From contig CAIPFK010000152.1 of assembly GCA_903864315.1 (NCBI GenBank), positions 1-64,000 of the forward strand: DNA of 64,000 nucleotides. Direction: 5' to 3'. The notes beneath the pieces were generated by a model. The model saw nothing but the letters and a program-made list of their open reading frames with translations. It had not been told where the DNA came from and did not search any database. The stretch is from an uncultured Burkholderiales bacterium. GTDB lineage: Bacteria; Pseudomonadota; Gammaproteobacteria; Burkholderiales; Burkholderiaceae_C. Position numbers and translations under genes: made by a program. How positions within the stretch are numbered: the stretch's first letter is position 1; each line of letters opens with the position of its first letter. Of the stretch, positions 18,001-27,197 are shown piece after piece.

Positions 18001-18625
18001 CTTGGCCATGCACGACTTGGAGATCCGAGGTTCTGGCGAGGTTTTGGGAGAGAACCAAAGCGGCAATATGCTGGAGATTGGTTTTCAGCTCTACAACGAA
18101 ATGCTCAGCGAGGCCGTTCGCTCATTGAAAGAAGGCAAAGAGCCCGATTTATTGAGCCCCTTGCAAGTCACAACGGAGATCAATCTTCACTCACCCGCTC
18201 TGCTGCCTAGTGACTACTGCGGAGACGTTCACTTGCGGCTGTCCTTTTATAAAAAGCTCGCGACCGCCAAAAACGACTCACAAATCGATGCCTTGCAAGA
18301 AGAAATTGTTGACCGCTTTGGTAAACCCCCTGAGCAAGCCCAGACCTTGATCGATGTCCACCGCTTGCGCGTGCTGGCCAAGTCCTATGGCGTGGCCAAG
18401 GTCGATTCAGGCGCCGAAGTCACCCACATCACCTTCATGCCCCATGCGCCCGTGGAGTTGGCCAAGATCATTGAGTTGGTGCAAAAAAACAAAACCATCA
18501 AACTCGCAGGCAATGACAAATTGCGCATCGAGCGCGAATGTGAAAAGCCCAAACAGCGCAGTCAATTGGTGCGTGAGATTTTACAAAAACTCGGCCAGCC
18601 CGTCACCTCCAAAGCGCTTGCTTGA
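15074..18625 (+). CDS. mfd: transcription-repair coupling factor Mfd
   Basis: About 1183 residues. It displaces RNA polymerase stalled at lesions and recruits UvrA. Order: UvrB-homology region with the QDL-like segment, an RNA-polymerase interaction domain (GDPVVHNAHGIGRYQGL), then the RecG-type translocase with Walker A CGDVGFGKTEVA, DEEH box (VIDEEHRFGV), TATPIPRT and QLRGRVGRS, and a TRCF C-terminal domain. I take the ATG at 15074; a TTG at 15062 would add four residues. uvrC is nearby at 19388, but on the other strand. Confidence 0.96.
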   Translation: MHLPSLLAGKRFSLPKPQGSSDALLIAHLANREKSVGQRLAVITEQAQDAQRLLEEIQFFSPSLHCVLFPDWETLPYDSFSPHQDLISERLATLWQISQGEADLILMPATTALYRLAPPSFLAGYTFHFQTGQKLDEAQLKHQLTLAGYEHVSQVVSPGEYAVRGGLIDLFPMGSVVPYRVDLFDQQIDSIRTFDPDSQRSLYPVPEVRLLPGREFPMDEGSRTKFRSRWRELLEGDPTRSRLYKDMGLGLATAGIEYYLPLFFDETSTVFDYLGTQAVMVLHGELERAFEHFWHDTNERYKLACGDPDRPVLPPHSLFLSSEEFYLKAKPYAQLALRPPVAHSTDVSTQDLGQPPSNEALGGEGSTQEHTQAAWSQALPDLRVQRGHEDPLSLLKRHAQRSPHRLLLLAESEGRRQSLLDFLRASHVEPTLVDSLEDFHSSPSRLGLATASLANGFAWHEAGIDFITETELFLTNSFARRRKKQEQVSDLDALIKDLSELQIGDPVVHNAHGIGRYQGLVNLDLGLGVNEQGEPITQEFLHLVYADQAVLYVPVSQLHLVSRYTGVSADEAPLHKLGSAQWDKAKRKAAEQIRDSAAELLNLYARRAAKEGFAFRFSADDYETFANAFGFEETGDQKAAIHAVIQDMISPRPMDRLICGDVGFGKTEVAIRASFVAVTGGKQVAILAPTTLLAEQHFQTLVDRFSKWPVKIAELSRFRSTKEVNQAIAGLADGSVDIVVGTHKLLSPSIKFKQLGLLVIDEEHRFGVRHKEAMKAMRSEVDVLTLTATPIPRTLGMALEGLRDLSVIATAPQRRLAIKTFLRTEGSGVIREAVLREIKRGGQCYFLHNEVSTIENRRAQLQELLPEASIMVAHGQMPERELERVMRDFVAQRFNVLLCSTIIETGIDVPSANTILLSRADKFGLAQLHQLRGRVGRSHHQAYAYLLVPDIEGLTKQAGMRLEAIQQMEELGSGFYLAMHDLEIRGSGEVLGENQSGNMLEIGFQLYNEMLSEAVRSLKEGKEPDLLSPLQVTTEINLHSPALLPSDYCGDVHLRLSFYKKLATAKNDSQIDALQEEIVDRFGKPPEQAQTLIDVHRLRVLAKSYGVAKVDSGAEVTHITFMPHAPVELAKIIELVQKNKTIKLAGNDKLRIERECEKPKQRSQLVREILQKLGQPVTSKALA

Positions 18626-18651
18626 TCAATCCCTCTGACATCACGACCACC

Positions 18652-19365
18652 ATGTTTGTTCCACCCACACTCCTAGCACCTGGCATCCAAAGTCCCCTGA
18701 ACTGGTCGGATTACAAAGTCATTGCCTTTGACATGGACTCCACCCTCATCAACATCGAGTGCATTGACGAATTGGCCAAAGAAGCTGGCGTGGGAGACCA
18801 AGTCGTTCGCATCACCGAAGCCACCATGAGAGGCGAGATCAAAGACTTCAAGGAGAGTTTGCGCGCGCGCGTCCTCCTCCTCAAAGGATTGCCCCTCGAG
18901 AGTCTTGCGCGCGTGTACAAGAGCAAATTGCAATTCAACCCCGGTGTAGAGACTTGGATGAGGGCTTGCCAAGCGCATGGCCTCAAAACCATTTTGGTGA
19001 GCGGTGGATTCACATATTTTGCCGATCGGGTCTGTGAGCGTTTGCGCATGGACTACTCCCGCAGCAATGCACTGGCGATGGATGATGGCGTGCTAACGGG
19101 CGAGCTCATTGCCCAACATTGGGGTGACATTTGCGATGGAGAAGAAAAGAGAAAAATGCTCCAGCAAACCTGCAGTGAACTGGGGTTTTCATTGTCCCAA
19201 GCTGTTGCTGTGGGAGACGGCTCCAATGACTTGCCCATGATGAAGGCCTGCCAAGACGCAGGTGGCTTGAGTGTGGCCTTTCACGCCAAGCCCGCCGTGA
19301 AGGCCCAAGCCATGGTGAGCGTTGAAGCGGGGGGCATGGACGAGTTACTTCACCTATTTGGATGA
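18652..19365 (+). CDS. serB: phosphoserine phosphatase SerB
   Basis: 237 residues from the ATG at 18652; a TTG at 18622, overlapping the mfd stop, would add ten. HAD motifs are complete: FDMDSTLI (nucleophile and acid), SGGFTYF (Ser), a lysine near KRKM and VGDGSNDLPM. It hydrolyses phosphoserine to serine in the cytoplasm. It follows mfd with no room for a separate promoter, so the two are probably cotranscribed. Confidence 0.94.
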   Translation: MFVPPTLLAPGIQSPLNWSDYKVIAFDMDSTLINIECIDELAKEAGVGDQVVRITEATMRGEIKDFKESLRARVLLLKGLPLESLARVYKSKLQFNPGVETWMRACQAHGLKTILVSGGFTYFADRVCERLRMDYSRSNALAMDDGVLTGELIAQHWGDICDGEEKRKMLQQTCSELGFSLSQAVAVGDGSNDLPMMKACQDAGGLSVAFHAKPAVKAQAMVSVEAGGMDELLHLFG

Positions 19366-19387
19366 AGCGCGTTAACTCAAGCGCGCA

Positions 19388-21709
19388 TCAACGCAAGGCT
19401 TTGTAAATGGTTTGAGCCAGGGCCTCTGAGATGCCCTCCACCCCCATCAGGTCTTGCACCGAAGCTTGCGCCACGCCCTTCACCCCGCCAAAGCGCTGGA
19501 GCAAGCGAGCGCGTTTTTTGGGGCCCACGCCGTCAATGTCCTCAATGCTGGAGGCGCCCACTCGGGTGCGTGCTCGCTTGGCGCGCATGCCTGTGATGGC
19601 AAAGCGGTGGGCCTCATCGCGAATTTGTGCAACCAGCATCAAGGCGGCCGAGTCGGCACCGAGATAGATTTTTTCACGACCATCGGCGAACACCAACTCT
19701 TCCAAACCGACCCGTCGACCTTCGCCTTTTTCCACGCCCACCAAGCGCGTGAGATCCAGCCCCAAACTCTCAAACACGTCCTTGGCAATCCCCACTTGCC
19801 CCTTGCCGCCATCGATGAGCACCAAGTCGGGCATCTTGGCCTCACCCGCATGGACCCCTTCGGCCACTTTGCTGTAACGCCTGGTGAGGACTTGGCGCAT
19901 CGCCGCATAGTCGTCCCCACCGGTGATGCCCTCAATGTTATAGCGCCGGTACTCGGCGCCTTGCATTTTGTGGTGATGAAATACCACGCAAGATGCCTGC
20001 GTGGCTTCGCCAGACGTGTGCGAGATATCAAAGCATTCAATTCGAAAGCTCTCCAAGTCCTCGACCAAGACATCGAGTGCATCCACCAAGGCACGGGTGC
20101 GGGCTTTTTGCGAGCCCTCCTCAGCCAACAGTCTTGCGAGTTGAATTTGTGCATTTTGCTGCGCCATCTCCAGCCACACTTTGCGCTGCTCACGGGGCTG
20201 CCAGACGCATTGAATTTTTTGCCCCGCTTGACTCCCCAACAAATCGATCAATTCCTTTTGCACAGGGTGGCTCGTGACCAAAGTGCTTGGCAGGGCCAAC
20301 TCCACGTAGTGCTGCGACAAAAAGGCCTCCAACACTTCCACGGCGTCGGCATCCTCCACGTGCGCTGGGAAATACGGCCGGTCCCCCAAATGACGCCCAC
20401 CTCGAACCATGGCCAAATTCACGCAGGCGCGCCCACCTTTGATTTCAACCGCCAAGATGTCCGCATCTTGGTCGCCAACACTCTCAACCCCTTGTTGGTG
20501 CAGCACTTTGGAGAGCGCGCTGATTTGGTTTCTGATTTCAGCGGCTTGCTCAAACTCGAGCACCTGGGCGTGCTCGTTCATGCGCTGCTCGAGTTGTGCC
20601 ATCACTTCTTTGGTTTCCCCGCGCATGAGGCGTTGAGCGTGTTCCACATCGTTCATGTAGTCTTGCACCGCAATCGCCCCCACACACGGGGCCGAGCAGC
20701 GTTTGATTTGATACAGCAAGCAAGGGCGGGAGCGGTGAGCAAAAACACTGTCCTCACAGGTGCGCAATTTGAAGACCTTTTGCATGAGCCAAATGGCTTC
20801 GCGCACGGCCCACACACTCGGATAGGGCCCAAAGTAATCGTGCTGCTTGTCAACAGCGCCTCGGTAGTAAACCACCCGCGGGATGTCTTGAGCCCTGGGG
20901 TTGGCGTGGGTGCGGGTAGAAGGCAGGCCAGGCAGGTTTGAAACGCTGGGCACACCCCGCGCAGGGGAAACATCGATCGCTGGATTTGAATTGACCCTAG
21001 AGGGGGGCGAGCCGGCAGCGACCTCCTTGAGTGAAGAGGCCGCTGCGGAAGTGGGCGTGGACGTGGACGTGGTGGTGGTGGACGCCTTTGGTCGAGTGAT
21101 CTTCAAGTACGGGTAGCTCTTGTCGTCCCTGAACAAGATGTTGTACTTGGGCTTCAAACTCTTGATGAGGTTGTTCTCCAAGATCAGGGCTTCTGCCTCA
21201 GAGCGCACCACGGTGGTTTCCATGCGGTGAATTTTGCTCACCATGTGGCCTATGCGTGTCCCACCATGATCGCGTTGGAAATAGCTGGTGACGCGCTTTT
21301 TAAGGCTATTGGCTTTGCCAACATAGAGAATTTGGTCTTGCGCATCAAAGTAACGATAAACACCGGGCAAGGTCGGCAAGGCGCTCACTTGTTCGAGTAA
21401 ATTGTCAGCAAATCCAGTGACTTGGGTTGGTACTTCTGCAGGGGCTTGGGGCCCTGAAGCACGGCCAGCATGAGCCAATTCGTTCTCACCCTGAGGTGCT
21501 GGTGGGTCTGAAGCCAAGGGCATGGCGGCGCCAACACCAAGGTCAGTGATTGAAGCCGTGATTCGTTTTTTGCGAGTCTTGGGTTTGATGACCTCAATGG
21601 CTTGAATGGCTTGAATGGCTTGAATGGGCTCCATCGGATCGTTTGGTTGATCCTTGGATTTTGGCGTGTGATCTGCAGCAGGTTGTGCAGGGACCAATGG
21701 GTCTTGCAT
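19388..21709 (-). CDS. uvrC: excinuclease UvrC with long N-terminal extension and low-complexity insert
   Basis: 773 residues against about 600-650 for most UvrC. After a roughly 100-residue extension rich in Pro, Ala and Gln, the GIY-YIG nuclease domain begins ([18 protein letters not shown]). Between its two halves lies an insert of about 80 residues, rich in Thr and Ser, followed by Pro/Arg-rich sequence. The UvrBC domain, the RNase-H-like nuclease ([18 protein letters not shown]) and the C-terminal helix-hairpin-helix ([13 protein letters not shown]) follow. The extension contains a threefold QAI repeat from a tandem 9-bp DNA repeat. The start at 21709 has AAGAG upstream; a later start would remove part of the extension but not the insert. 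Confidence 0.93.
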   Translation of the reverse strand: MQDPLVPAQPAADHTPKSKDQPNDPMEPIQAIQAIQAIEVIKPKTRKKRITASITDLGVGAAMPLASDPPAPQGENELAHAGRASGPQAPAEVPTQVTGFADNLLEQVSALPTLPGVYRYFDAQDQILYVGKANSLKKRVTSYFQRDHGGTRIGHMVSKIHRMETTVVRSEAEALILENNLIKSLKPKYNILFRDDKSYPYLKITRPKASTTTTSTSTPTSAAASSLKEVAAGSPPSRVNSNPAIDVSPARGVPSVSNLPGLPSTRTHANPRAQDIPRVVYYRGAVDKQHDYFGPYPSVWAVREAIWLMQKVFKLRTCEDSVFAHRSRPCLLYQIKRCSAPCVGAIAVQDYMNDVEHAQRLMRGETKEVMAQLEQRMNEHAQVLEFEQAAEIRNQISALSKVLHQQGVESVGDQDADILAVEIKGGRACVNLAMVRGGRHLGDRPYFPAHVEDADAVEVLEAFLSQHYVELALPSTLVTSHPVQKELIDLLGSQAGQKIQCVWQPREQRKVWLEMAQQNAQIQLARLLAEEGSQKARTRALVDALDVLVEDLESFRIECFDISHTSGEATQASCVVFHHHKMQGAEYRRYNIEGITGGDDYAAMRQVLTRRYSKVAEGVHAGEAKMPDLVLIDGGKGQVGIAKDVFESLGLDLTRLVGVEKGEGRRVGLEELVFADGREKIYLGADSAALMLVAQIRDEAHRFAITGMRAKRARTRVGASSIEDIDGVGPKKRARLLQRFGGVKGVAQASVQDLMGVEGISEALAQTIYKALR
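21597..21628. repeat. tandem 9-bp repeat inside uvrC
   Basis: GGCTTGAAT is repeated three times plus a partial copy. Read on the minus strand it codes for the Gln-Ala-Ile repeat in the UvrC N-terminal extension. Copy number could vary by slippage without breaking frame. Confidence 0.75.
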
Positions 21710-21816
21710 GGTGAAATGCTCTTAAACCTTGGCGTTGTGTGAATTGTTTTTCATGAAACGTGACTATAGCTTGAAAATTAAAACGCCTAGAATCATTTCT
21801 TTCCAATTCCCCTGGC

Positions 21817-23079
21817 GTGGCTTTGTCCTTGAACTCCAAGTCTGAGATTTCTGTTGAGTCCAACACGGACACCAACTACTCACCCCTCTTGTGGATCTGG
21901 GATGTGTTTTGTCACGTCATTGACAACCATGGGGACTTGGGGGTGTGCTGGCGATTGTCCCAAGACCTGGCCAGACTCGGGCACACGGTCCGCCTCTACA
22001 TCGATCACCCAGAGGATTTGAACTGGATGGCTCCCCAGTGGGCACAACCCAACGGCCAAGCGCCCACTCACCGGGGCGTGAGCGTTCACGCTTGGCCCCA
22101 TGAAACGCAGTCAGCGACTTTGGCCCACGTGGTCATTGAGGCGTTTGGCTGTGAACTGCCACCCAGGTATTTGGCCAACTTGGCAAAACAAGCAAGCTCG
22201 ACCCCGTCCACCCCCGTGGCTTGGATCAACTTGGACTACATGAGTGCTGAAGCGTTTTACCAAAACATTCATCGCATGCCCTCTCCACAACTCTGGGGTC
22301 CAGCGCAAGGGCTCACCAAGTGGTTTTATCAACCTGGCTTCACGCCCGACAGTGGGGGCTTGTTGCGCCCCCACCCTGCGCCCTCACCTGAGCTCAACGC
22401 TGTGACCCAGGTCGCTCACGTCGCCGCTTCAAGCCCGAGCGCAGACTCATCCGCCCCACTCAAATGCGTCTTGTTTTGTTATGAACCCCCGGCGTTGAAA
22501 GATTTATTGCTTCAACTGAGCCAGTCAAGCACCCCGGTTTTGTTGCAAGTGGCCCCTGGGCGGGCCACTCGCCACACGCTGCAATGCATCCAAACGCTTT
22601 GGCGCACCCGCTTGCAAGCACAAGACAAGTCCCCCAGTGAAGTTCAAACCCCTGGGCAACGTGCTCAATTTGGCAATTTGAGTCTGGAGTTTTTGCCCTA
22701 CATGGACCAATTTGAATTTGATCAGTTGCTGGCCCAAAGCTCGCTGAACTTTGTTCGAGGCGAGGACTCTTTGGTCCAAGCCATTTGGGCCCAGCGCCCC
22801 TTCGTCTGGCAGATATACCCCCAAGACGATGGCGCACACGGCCCCAAATTGGAAGCGTTCTTGGGCACGCTGCAAGCGCCAGTGAGCCTACAGCGTTTCA
22901 TGCGGGTCTGGAATGGGTTGTCAACACAGGAGCTGCCAGCGATGGACCCCGACATGATGAAAGAGTGGCAACTCTGGAGCCAAGAGTACGCCAAAAGAAT
23001 GCAAAAGGTGCCTCATTTGACCCAGGAATTGGTGCTTTTTACCCAGCAAATCATGGCCAGCCCACAAAACCACAGTTGA
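21817..23079 (+). CDS. earP: EF-P arginine rhamnosyltransferase EarP
   Basis: About 420 residues. The GT-B glycosyltransferase transfers rhamnose from TDP-rhamnose to Arg32 of EF-P, activating it for rescue of polyproline stalls. The motif DVFCHVIDNHGDLGVCWRL near the N-terminus and GEDSLVQAIWAQRPFVWQIY with DDGAHGPKLEAF near the C-terminus are the family's acceptor and nucleotide-sugar sites. No ATG precedes the first motif, so the start must be GTG 21817 or a nearby TTG. efp with Arg32 follows directly. Confidence 0.93.
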   Translation: MALSLNSKSEISVESNTDTNYSPLLWIWDVFCHVIDNHGDLGVCWRLSQDLARLGHTVRLYIDHPEDLNWMAPQWAQPNGQAPTHRGVSVHAWPHETQSATLAHVVIEAFGCELPPRYLANLAKQASSTPSTPVAWINLDYMSAEAFYQNIHRMPSPQLWGPAQGLTKWFYQPGFTPDSGGLLRPHPAPSPELNAVTQVAHVAASSPSADSSAPLKCVLFCYEPPALKDLLLQLSQSSTPVLLQVAPGRATRHTLQCIQTLWRTRLQAQDKSPSEVQTPGQRAQFGNLSLEFLPYMDQFEFDQLLAQSSLNFVRGEDSLVQAIWAQRPFVWQIYPQDDGAHGPKLEAFLGTLQAPVSLQRFMRVWNGLSTQELPAMDPDMMKEWQLWSQEYAKRMQKVPHLTQELVLFTQQIMASPQNHS

Positions 23080-23223
23080 ATTGAGTCGCTCCACGCCCGG
23101 GCAGACCTCAAGGCCATCGGGCTCTATGGCGCAGATGTGTTCATGATAAAATGCAGGGCTGACTTGGAGACTGGCTCTCAAGTTGATTCTTCCACTTATT
23201 TGGTCACAAAAGCCTCAATTATT

Positions 23224-23778
23224 ATGAAAATAGCTCAAGAAATTCGCGCCGGTAACGTCATCATGCATGGCAAAGACCCCATGGTTGTATTGAAAGCCGA
23301 ATACGCCCGTGGCGGCAGAAACGCTGCCACCGTGCGCATGAAGCTCAAGAGCTTGCTCAACAACTTTGGCACCGAGGTGGTGTTCAAAGCGGATGACAAA
23401 ATGGACCAAGTCATTTTGGATAAAAAGGACTGCACCTATTCCTACTTTGCCGACCCCATGTATGTCTGGATGGACCCCGAGTACAACCAGTATGAGGTCG
23501 AAGCCGAGAACATGGGCGACTCACTGAACTACTTGGAAGACGGCATGACCGCAGAAGTGGTGTTCTATGATGGCAAGGCCATCTCAGTGGAACTGCCCAC
23601 CTCCGTCGAGCGCGAAGTCACTTGGACGGAGCCCGCTGTCAAAGGCGACACCTCGGGCAAAGTGCTCAAGCCTGCCAAGATCTCCACTGGCTTTGATATT
23701 CCTGTGCCAATCTTTGTGGCGCAAGGCGACCGCATCGAAATCGACACCCGCACCAACGAATACCGCCGTCGCGTCTAA
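23224..23778 (+). CDS. efp: elongation factor P, EarP-type
   Basis: 184 residues from the ATG at 23224, which matches the conserved N-terminus [11 protein letters not shown]; the longer upstream frame is not used. Position 32 is arginine in the loop [13 protein letters not shown], the residue rhamnosylated by EarP, in place of the lysine found in EpmA systems. Three beta-barrel domains are complete to the C-terminal TNEYRRRV. It relieves ribosome stalling at consecutive prolines, which suits the Pro/Ala-rich proteins of this genome. Confidence 0.97.
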   Translation: MKIAQEIRAGNVIMHGKDPMVVLKAEYARGGRNAATVRMKLKSLLNNFGTEVVFKADDKMDQVILDKKDCTYSYFADPMYVWMDPEYNQYEVEAENMGDSLNYLEDGMTAEVVFYDGKAISVELPTSVEREVTWTEPAVKGDTSGKVLKPAKISTGFDIPVPIFVAQGDRIEIDTRTNEYRRRV

Positions 23779-23909
23779 CTGCGCTTGAAGGCGTCAAGCG
23801 TGGTGGATGCCCAAGGCATTGAAAGCGGCTGCGGGCAAGGTCTCTTTTTTGGTGCTCCTGCCCCTGTCTTGACCCCCAAGGCAAGATGCTATTTTTATAA
23901 GCACTCGCA

Positions 23910-24788
23910 ATGAATGACAAAATTGGCCAACACAGCTTTGAGTTGCTCAAGGACTGGCAAGCCTTGGAAGACGCCAAGGTGCTGGAGAACTTGGCGCCTG
24001 AGGCCAACCGCTTGGCCTTTGCCGACCCCGAATTTTTGACCCGACGCGAGACGCGCGGCATTCGCATTCAGCTCGAACTCTTGAAGCCCGATCTCGATCA
24101 AAGCCAAATGGGCATTGAGAACACCGTGGTCATTTTTGGTTCTGCGCGTTTCACGAGTTTTGAAAAAGCCCAAGAGGGCTTGGCCCTGGCCCAACAAAAC
24201 GGGGACGAAAAAGCCATTCGCCGAGCCCACGCCATTGTCAAAAACTCCATCTATTACGACCAAGCCCGTGAGCTCGGGCGACTGATCACCGAGGAGAGTC
24301 AAGCGCTGGCCCCAAAAGACCAGCTCTATGTCTGCACCGGTGGAGGCCCCGGCATCATGGAAGCGGCCAATCGTGGGGCCCACGACGTGGGCGGCAAGAG
24401 TGTCGGGCTCAACATCGTGTTGCCCTTTGAGCAAACCCCCAACCCCTATATCACGCAGGAGTTGAGTTTTCGATTCCACTACTTTGCTCTGCGAAAAATG
24501 CATTTCATGATGCGCGCCAAGGCCTTGGTGGCTTTCCCTGGGGGCTACGGCACCATGGATGAACTGTTTGAAACGCTCACCTTGGTGCAATGCAAAAAAT
24601 CCAAGCCTGTGCCCATCATTTTGTATGGCTCACACTACTGGAGACGGGTTTTTCATCCTGAGGTCTTGCTTGAAGAAGGCGCCATTGGCGAGGATGATCT
24701 CAAACTCTTTCACCATGTCGACTCGGTGCAAGAAGCCTGGAAAATCATCCAGGATTTCTATCCCCTCGCAAGCCCCAAGCAACCCTAG
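23910..24788 (+). CDS. LOG family protein (nucleoside-5'-monophosphate phosphoribohydrolase type)
   Basis: 292 residues. The Rossmann-type motifs GGGPGIMEAANRGA and PGGYGTMDELFE are complete. LOG proteins cleave the N-glycosidic bond of nucleoside monophosphates (cytokinin-forming in plants and some bacteria; AMP/purine turnover in others). The N-terminal 70 residues before VVIFGSARF are an extra helical part seen in a subset of the family. The last 44 nt overlap the convergent MFS gene. Confidence 0.88.
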   Translation: MNDKIGQHSFELLKDWQALEDAKVLENLAPEANRLAFADPEFLTRRETRGIRIQLELLKPDLDQSQMGIENTVVIFGSARFTSFEKAQEGLALAQQNGDEKAIRRAHAIVKNSIYYDQARELGRLITEESQALAPKDQLYVCTGGGPGIMEAANRGAHDVGGKSVGLNIVLPFEQTPNPYITQELSFRFHYFALRKMHFMMRAKALVAFPGGYGTMDELFETLTLVQCKKSKPVPIILYGSHYWRRVFHPEVLLEEGAIGEDDLKLFHHVDSVQEAWKIIQDFYPLASPKQP

Positions 24789-25896
24789 AGCCTGTGGTGA
24801 CGACCGCACTGACACACCAAAAGAGCCCACTCACACCAATGGTGGCCCCAGCCAAGCCAAAGAGCATGGGCATGAACACGCTTGACGCATTCACCATCAT
24901 CAGCCTCACACCCAGCGCCTCGCCTTGACGACTCGGTGGCGTGATTTGGTGCATGGTGCTCATGAGCATGGGCTGCACACAGCCCAAAAACACGCCCAAG
25001 GCCACTGAACACACGCCCATCATCCAAGCAGAATACACAAAGGGGTAAATGCCCATGATGACCCCAGTCATCAGCATCGCAATGGTCATGATTTGCCATT
25101 CGGTGAGTCTTTGCGCAATGATGGGCAACACCGTTCGGATGAGGGCCGCAGCGATGGCAAAGGCCCCCATGATGGTCCCAATGGCCGACGCGCTGATGCC
25201 GCGTTCATGCCCCAAGAGGGGAACCACAAACGTGTGCACATCCCATGATGAAGACATGAACCAATTCACCCACAACAATCGCCTGAGCATGGGTATTTTG
25301 AGCAAATCCCATGCCGTTTGGCCCTTGGGGGTGGGTTCAGGCTCCACGCGCTCTTGTCGGGCTTGGGTGCGAATGCCGACCCACGCGAAAAAAGGAATGA
25401 TACTCAAAAAGACAAAGGCCGAGGTAAACCCCGAATGGTCAATCAATAGGCCCACACAAAAAGGCCCAATGAAGTTGGAGATGGCCGGCCCGATCGAGAG
25501 CCAACTGAACGCGAGCTTGAGCTCATCGTGATCGTGGGTCATGCGTCCCACGTGGCGCTGCAAAGCAATGGTCGTGATACCGGTGGCGCCACCCGTCAAG
25601 AGTGCGGCAAAACAAAGCACGGGGTAGATTGGAAAAAACACCGACAAGCCCGCGGCCAATGTGGACATGGTGACCCCCATGATGATCAAGGGTTTCATGC
25701 CATGGCGATCGGCATATCGCCCAGCGGGCAATGCCAAGAACACTTGGGAGAGCGAGAAAAAGGCGAGCATCACCCCCACCTCAGCCGCACCATAGCCCAA
25801 CCGAAGTGCCAAAAGAGGTGCGGCCAGTCTCAAGCCCGTCATGCAAGAGTGCAAGCAAATCTGCGAGGCAATGAGTCGTGCGAGTTGTCGCTTCAT
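24745..25896 (-). CDS. MFS transporter
   Basis: 383 residues from the ATG at 25896, which overlaps the rmuC stop (ATGA); the longer frame upstream lies inside rmuC and is not used. Twelve hydrophobic segments are arranged in two halves. The loop 2-3 signature is ALPAGRYADRHGMKPLI. The substrate cannot be told. It is the last gene of the leftward run beginning at 32988. Confidence 0.85.
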   Translation of the reverse strand: MKRQLARLIASQICLHSCMTGLRLAAPLLALRLGYGAAEVGVMLAFFSLSQVFLALPAGRYADRHGMKPLIIMGVTMSTLAAGLSVFFPIYPVLCFAALLTGGATGITTIALQRHVGRMTHDHDELKLAFSWLSIGPAISNFIGPFCVGLLIDHSGFTSAFVFLSIIPFFAWVGIRTQARQERVEPEPTPKGQTAWDLLKIPMLRRLLWVNWFMSSSWDVHTFVVPLLGHERGISASAIGTIMGAFAIAAALIRTVLPIIAQRLTEWQIMTIAMLMTGVIMGIYPFVYSAWMMGVCSVALGVFLGCVQPMLMSTMHQITPPSRQGEALGVRLMMVNASSVFMPMLFGLAGATIGVSGLFWCVSAVVTTGSRVAWGLRGDRNPG

Positions 25897-27197
25897 TGGT
25901 CCTCTTCCATTGGGTCCAGTCCTGGCAAATGCTCTGGCAACAAGGACAAGACCTCGCTCTCGCTTGCACTCTCCACATCCTTCAAGGCTCGTCGCATCTG
26001 GCGCCCACGGGTGTCGGCTTTGTCCAAGGTGTCGGCGGCTTTTTGCACTTGCTCTCTGACTTTGGAGACCCACTCACCATAGCGCTCGAACTCGGTTTTG
26101 ACGGCCCCCAAAACCCGCCAGACCTGTGAGGCCTGTTCTTCAAGGGCCAGGGTCCTGAATCCCATTTGTAGACTATTGAGCATGGCCAAAAGGGTTGTGG
26201 GGCCCGCCAAGGTGACGCGGTAGTCCCGCTGCAAAGTGTCCATGAGACCGGGGCGGCGCAGCACCTCGGCATACAAACCCTCGACGGGCAAAAAGAGGAT
26301 GTCAAAATCGGTGGTCTGAGGCGAACACAAATAGTTTTGCGCGATGCTTTTGGCCTCCGCCTTGATGCGATTCTCCAACGCCTTGGCCGCGGCTTCCGCG
26401 GCCACTGCATCGGCTCGGTCGCGTGCATCCAAGAGCCTTTCGTAGTCATCTCGGGGGAACTTGGCATCGATGGGCAGCCACACCGTCTCCCCTTCAAGCC
26501 CTCGACCAGGGAACTTGATGGCAAAGTCCACCCGCTGGTTGCTTCTGGGGCGAGTCTCGACTTGTTTGCCGTACTGCTCGGGGGTGAGCACTTGCTCGAG
26601 CAAGGACTCGAGTTGCGCCTCGCCAAAGATGCCACGCGATTTGACATTGGTGAGGACACGCTGCAAATCCCCGACGCCTTGTGCCAAGCTTTGCATGTGA
26701 CCCAGTCCCTGGTGGACTTGCTCGAGCCTTTCTGCGACTTGCTTGAAACTCTCGCTGAGCCTTAACTCCAGGGTCGATTGAAGTTTTTCGTCCACGGTCT
26801 GCCTCATCTCATCGAGCTTCGTGGCATTGCTGGCCAAGAGTTGCTGGAGTTGCGAATCCAAGGTTTGGCGAACTTCAAAGAGGCGCTGTGAATTGCTCTC
26901 ACTCAGGGCATGCACTTGGGTGCTCAGCGAGTCGCTCAAGCCTTTTTGGAGAACACCCATTTGCTCGGATTGACTGGCCTGAAACTGCGTGAGGCTTTGC
27001 TGCATTTCCATGCGAGACTCGCGCGAGGTCTCGGCCACTTCGCGCCTCATTTCGCGCTCGAACTTGTCGAATTTTTCTTGCATCTGCTTCAAGCGCTCCA
27101 AGAGCTCCACGCTCTCTGGCACTTTGGGCCGACGCAGCATCGAAAAGCCAAACACCATCATCACAGCGATCAGGACAAGGTACAAGGAGCCGTCCAT
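25893..27197 (-). CDS. rmuC: DNA recombination protein RmuC
   Basis: 434 residues. One N-terminal membrane helix is followed by a long coiled coil (about 35-180) and then the RmuC nuclease-like domain with GIFGEAQLESLLEQVL, VDFAIKFPG and PIDAKFPRDDYERLL. RmuC limits inversions at short repeats in E. coli. The ATG at 27197 overlaps the previous stop (TGATG), so it is coupled to the dehydrogenase gene; a GTG one codon earlier is possible. Confidence 0.94.
   Translation of the reverse strand: MDGSLYLVLIAVMMVFGFSMLRRPKVPESVELLERLKQMQEKFDKFEREMRREVAETSRESRMEMQQSLTQFQASQSEQMGVLQKGLSDSLSTQVHALSESNSQRLFEVRQTLDSQLQQLLASNATKLDEMRQTVDEKLQSTLELRLSESFKQVAERLEQVHQGLGHMQSLAQGVGDLQRVLTNVKSRGIFGEAQLESLLEQVLTPEQYGKQVETRPRSNQRVDFAIKFPGRGLEGETVWLPIDAKFPRDDYERLLDARDRADAVAAEAAAKALENRIKAEAKSIAQNYLCSPQTTDFDILFLPVEGLYAEVLRRPGLMDTLQRDYRVTLAGPTTLLAMLNSLQMGFRTLALEEQASQVWRVLGAVKTEFERYGEWVSKVREQVQKAADTLDKADTRGRQMRRALKDVESASESEVLSLLPEHLPGLDPMEEDQ

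Noticed and set aside
19454-20941. A 495-codon plus-strand frame opposite uvrC
   Set aside because: It is long but antisense to well conserved UvrC motifs and has a His/Leu-rich composition typical of a shadow frame.
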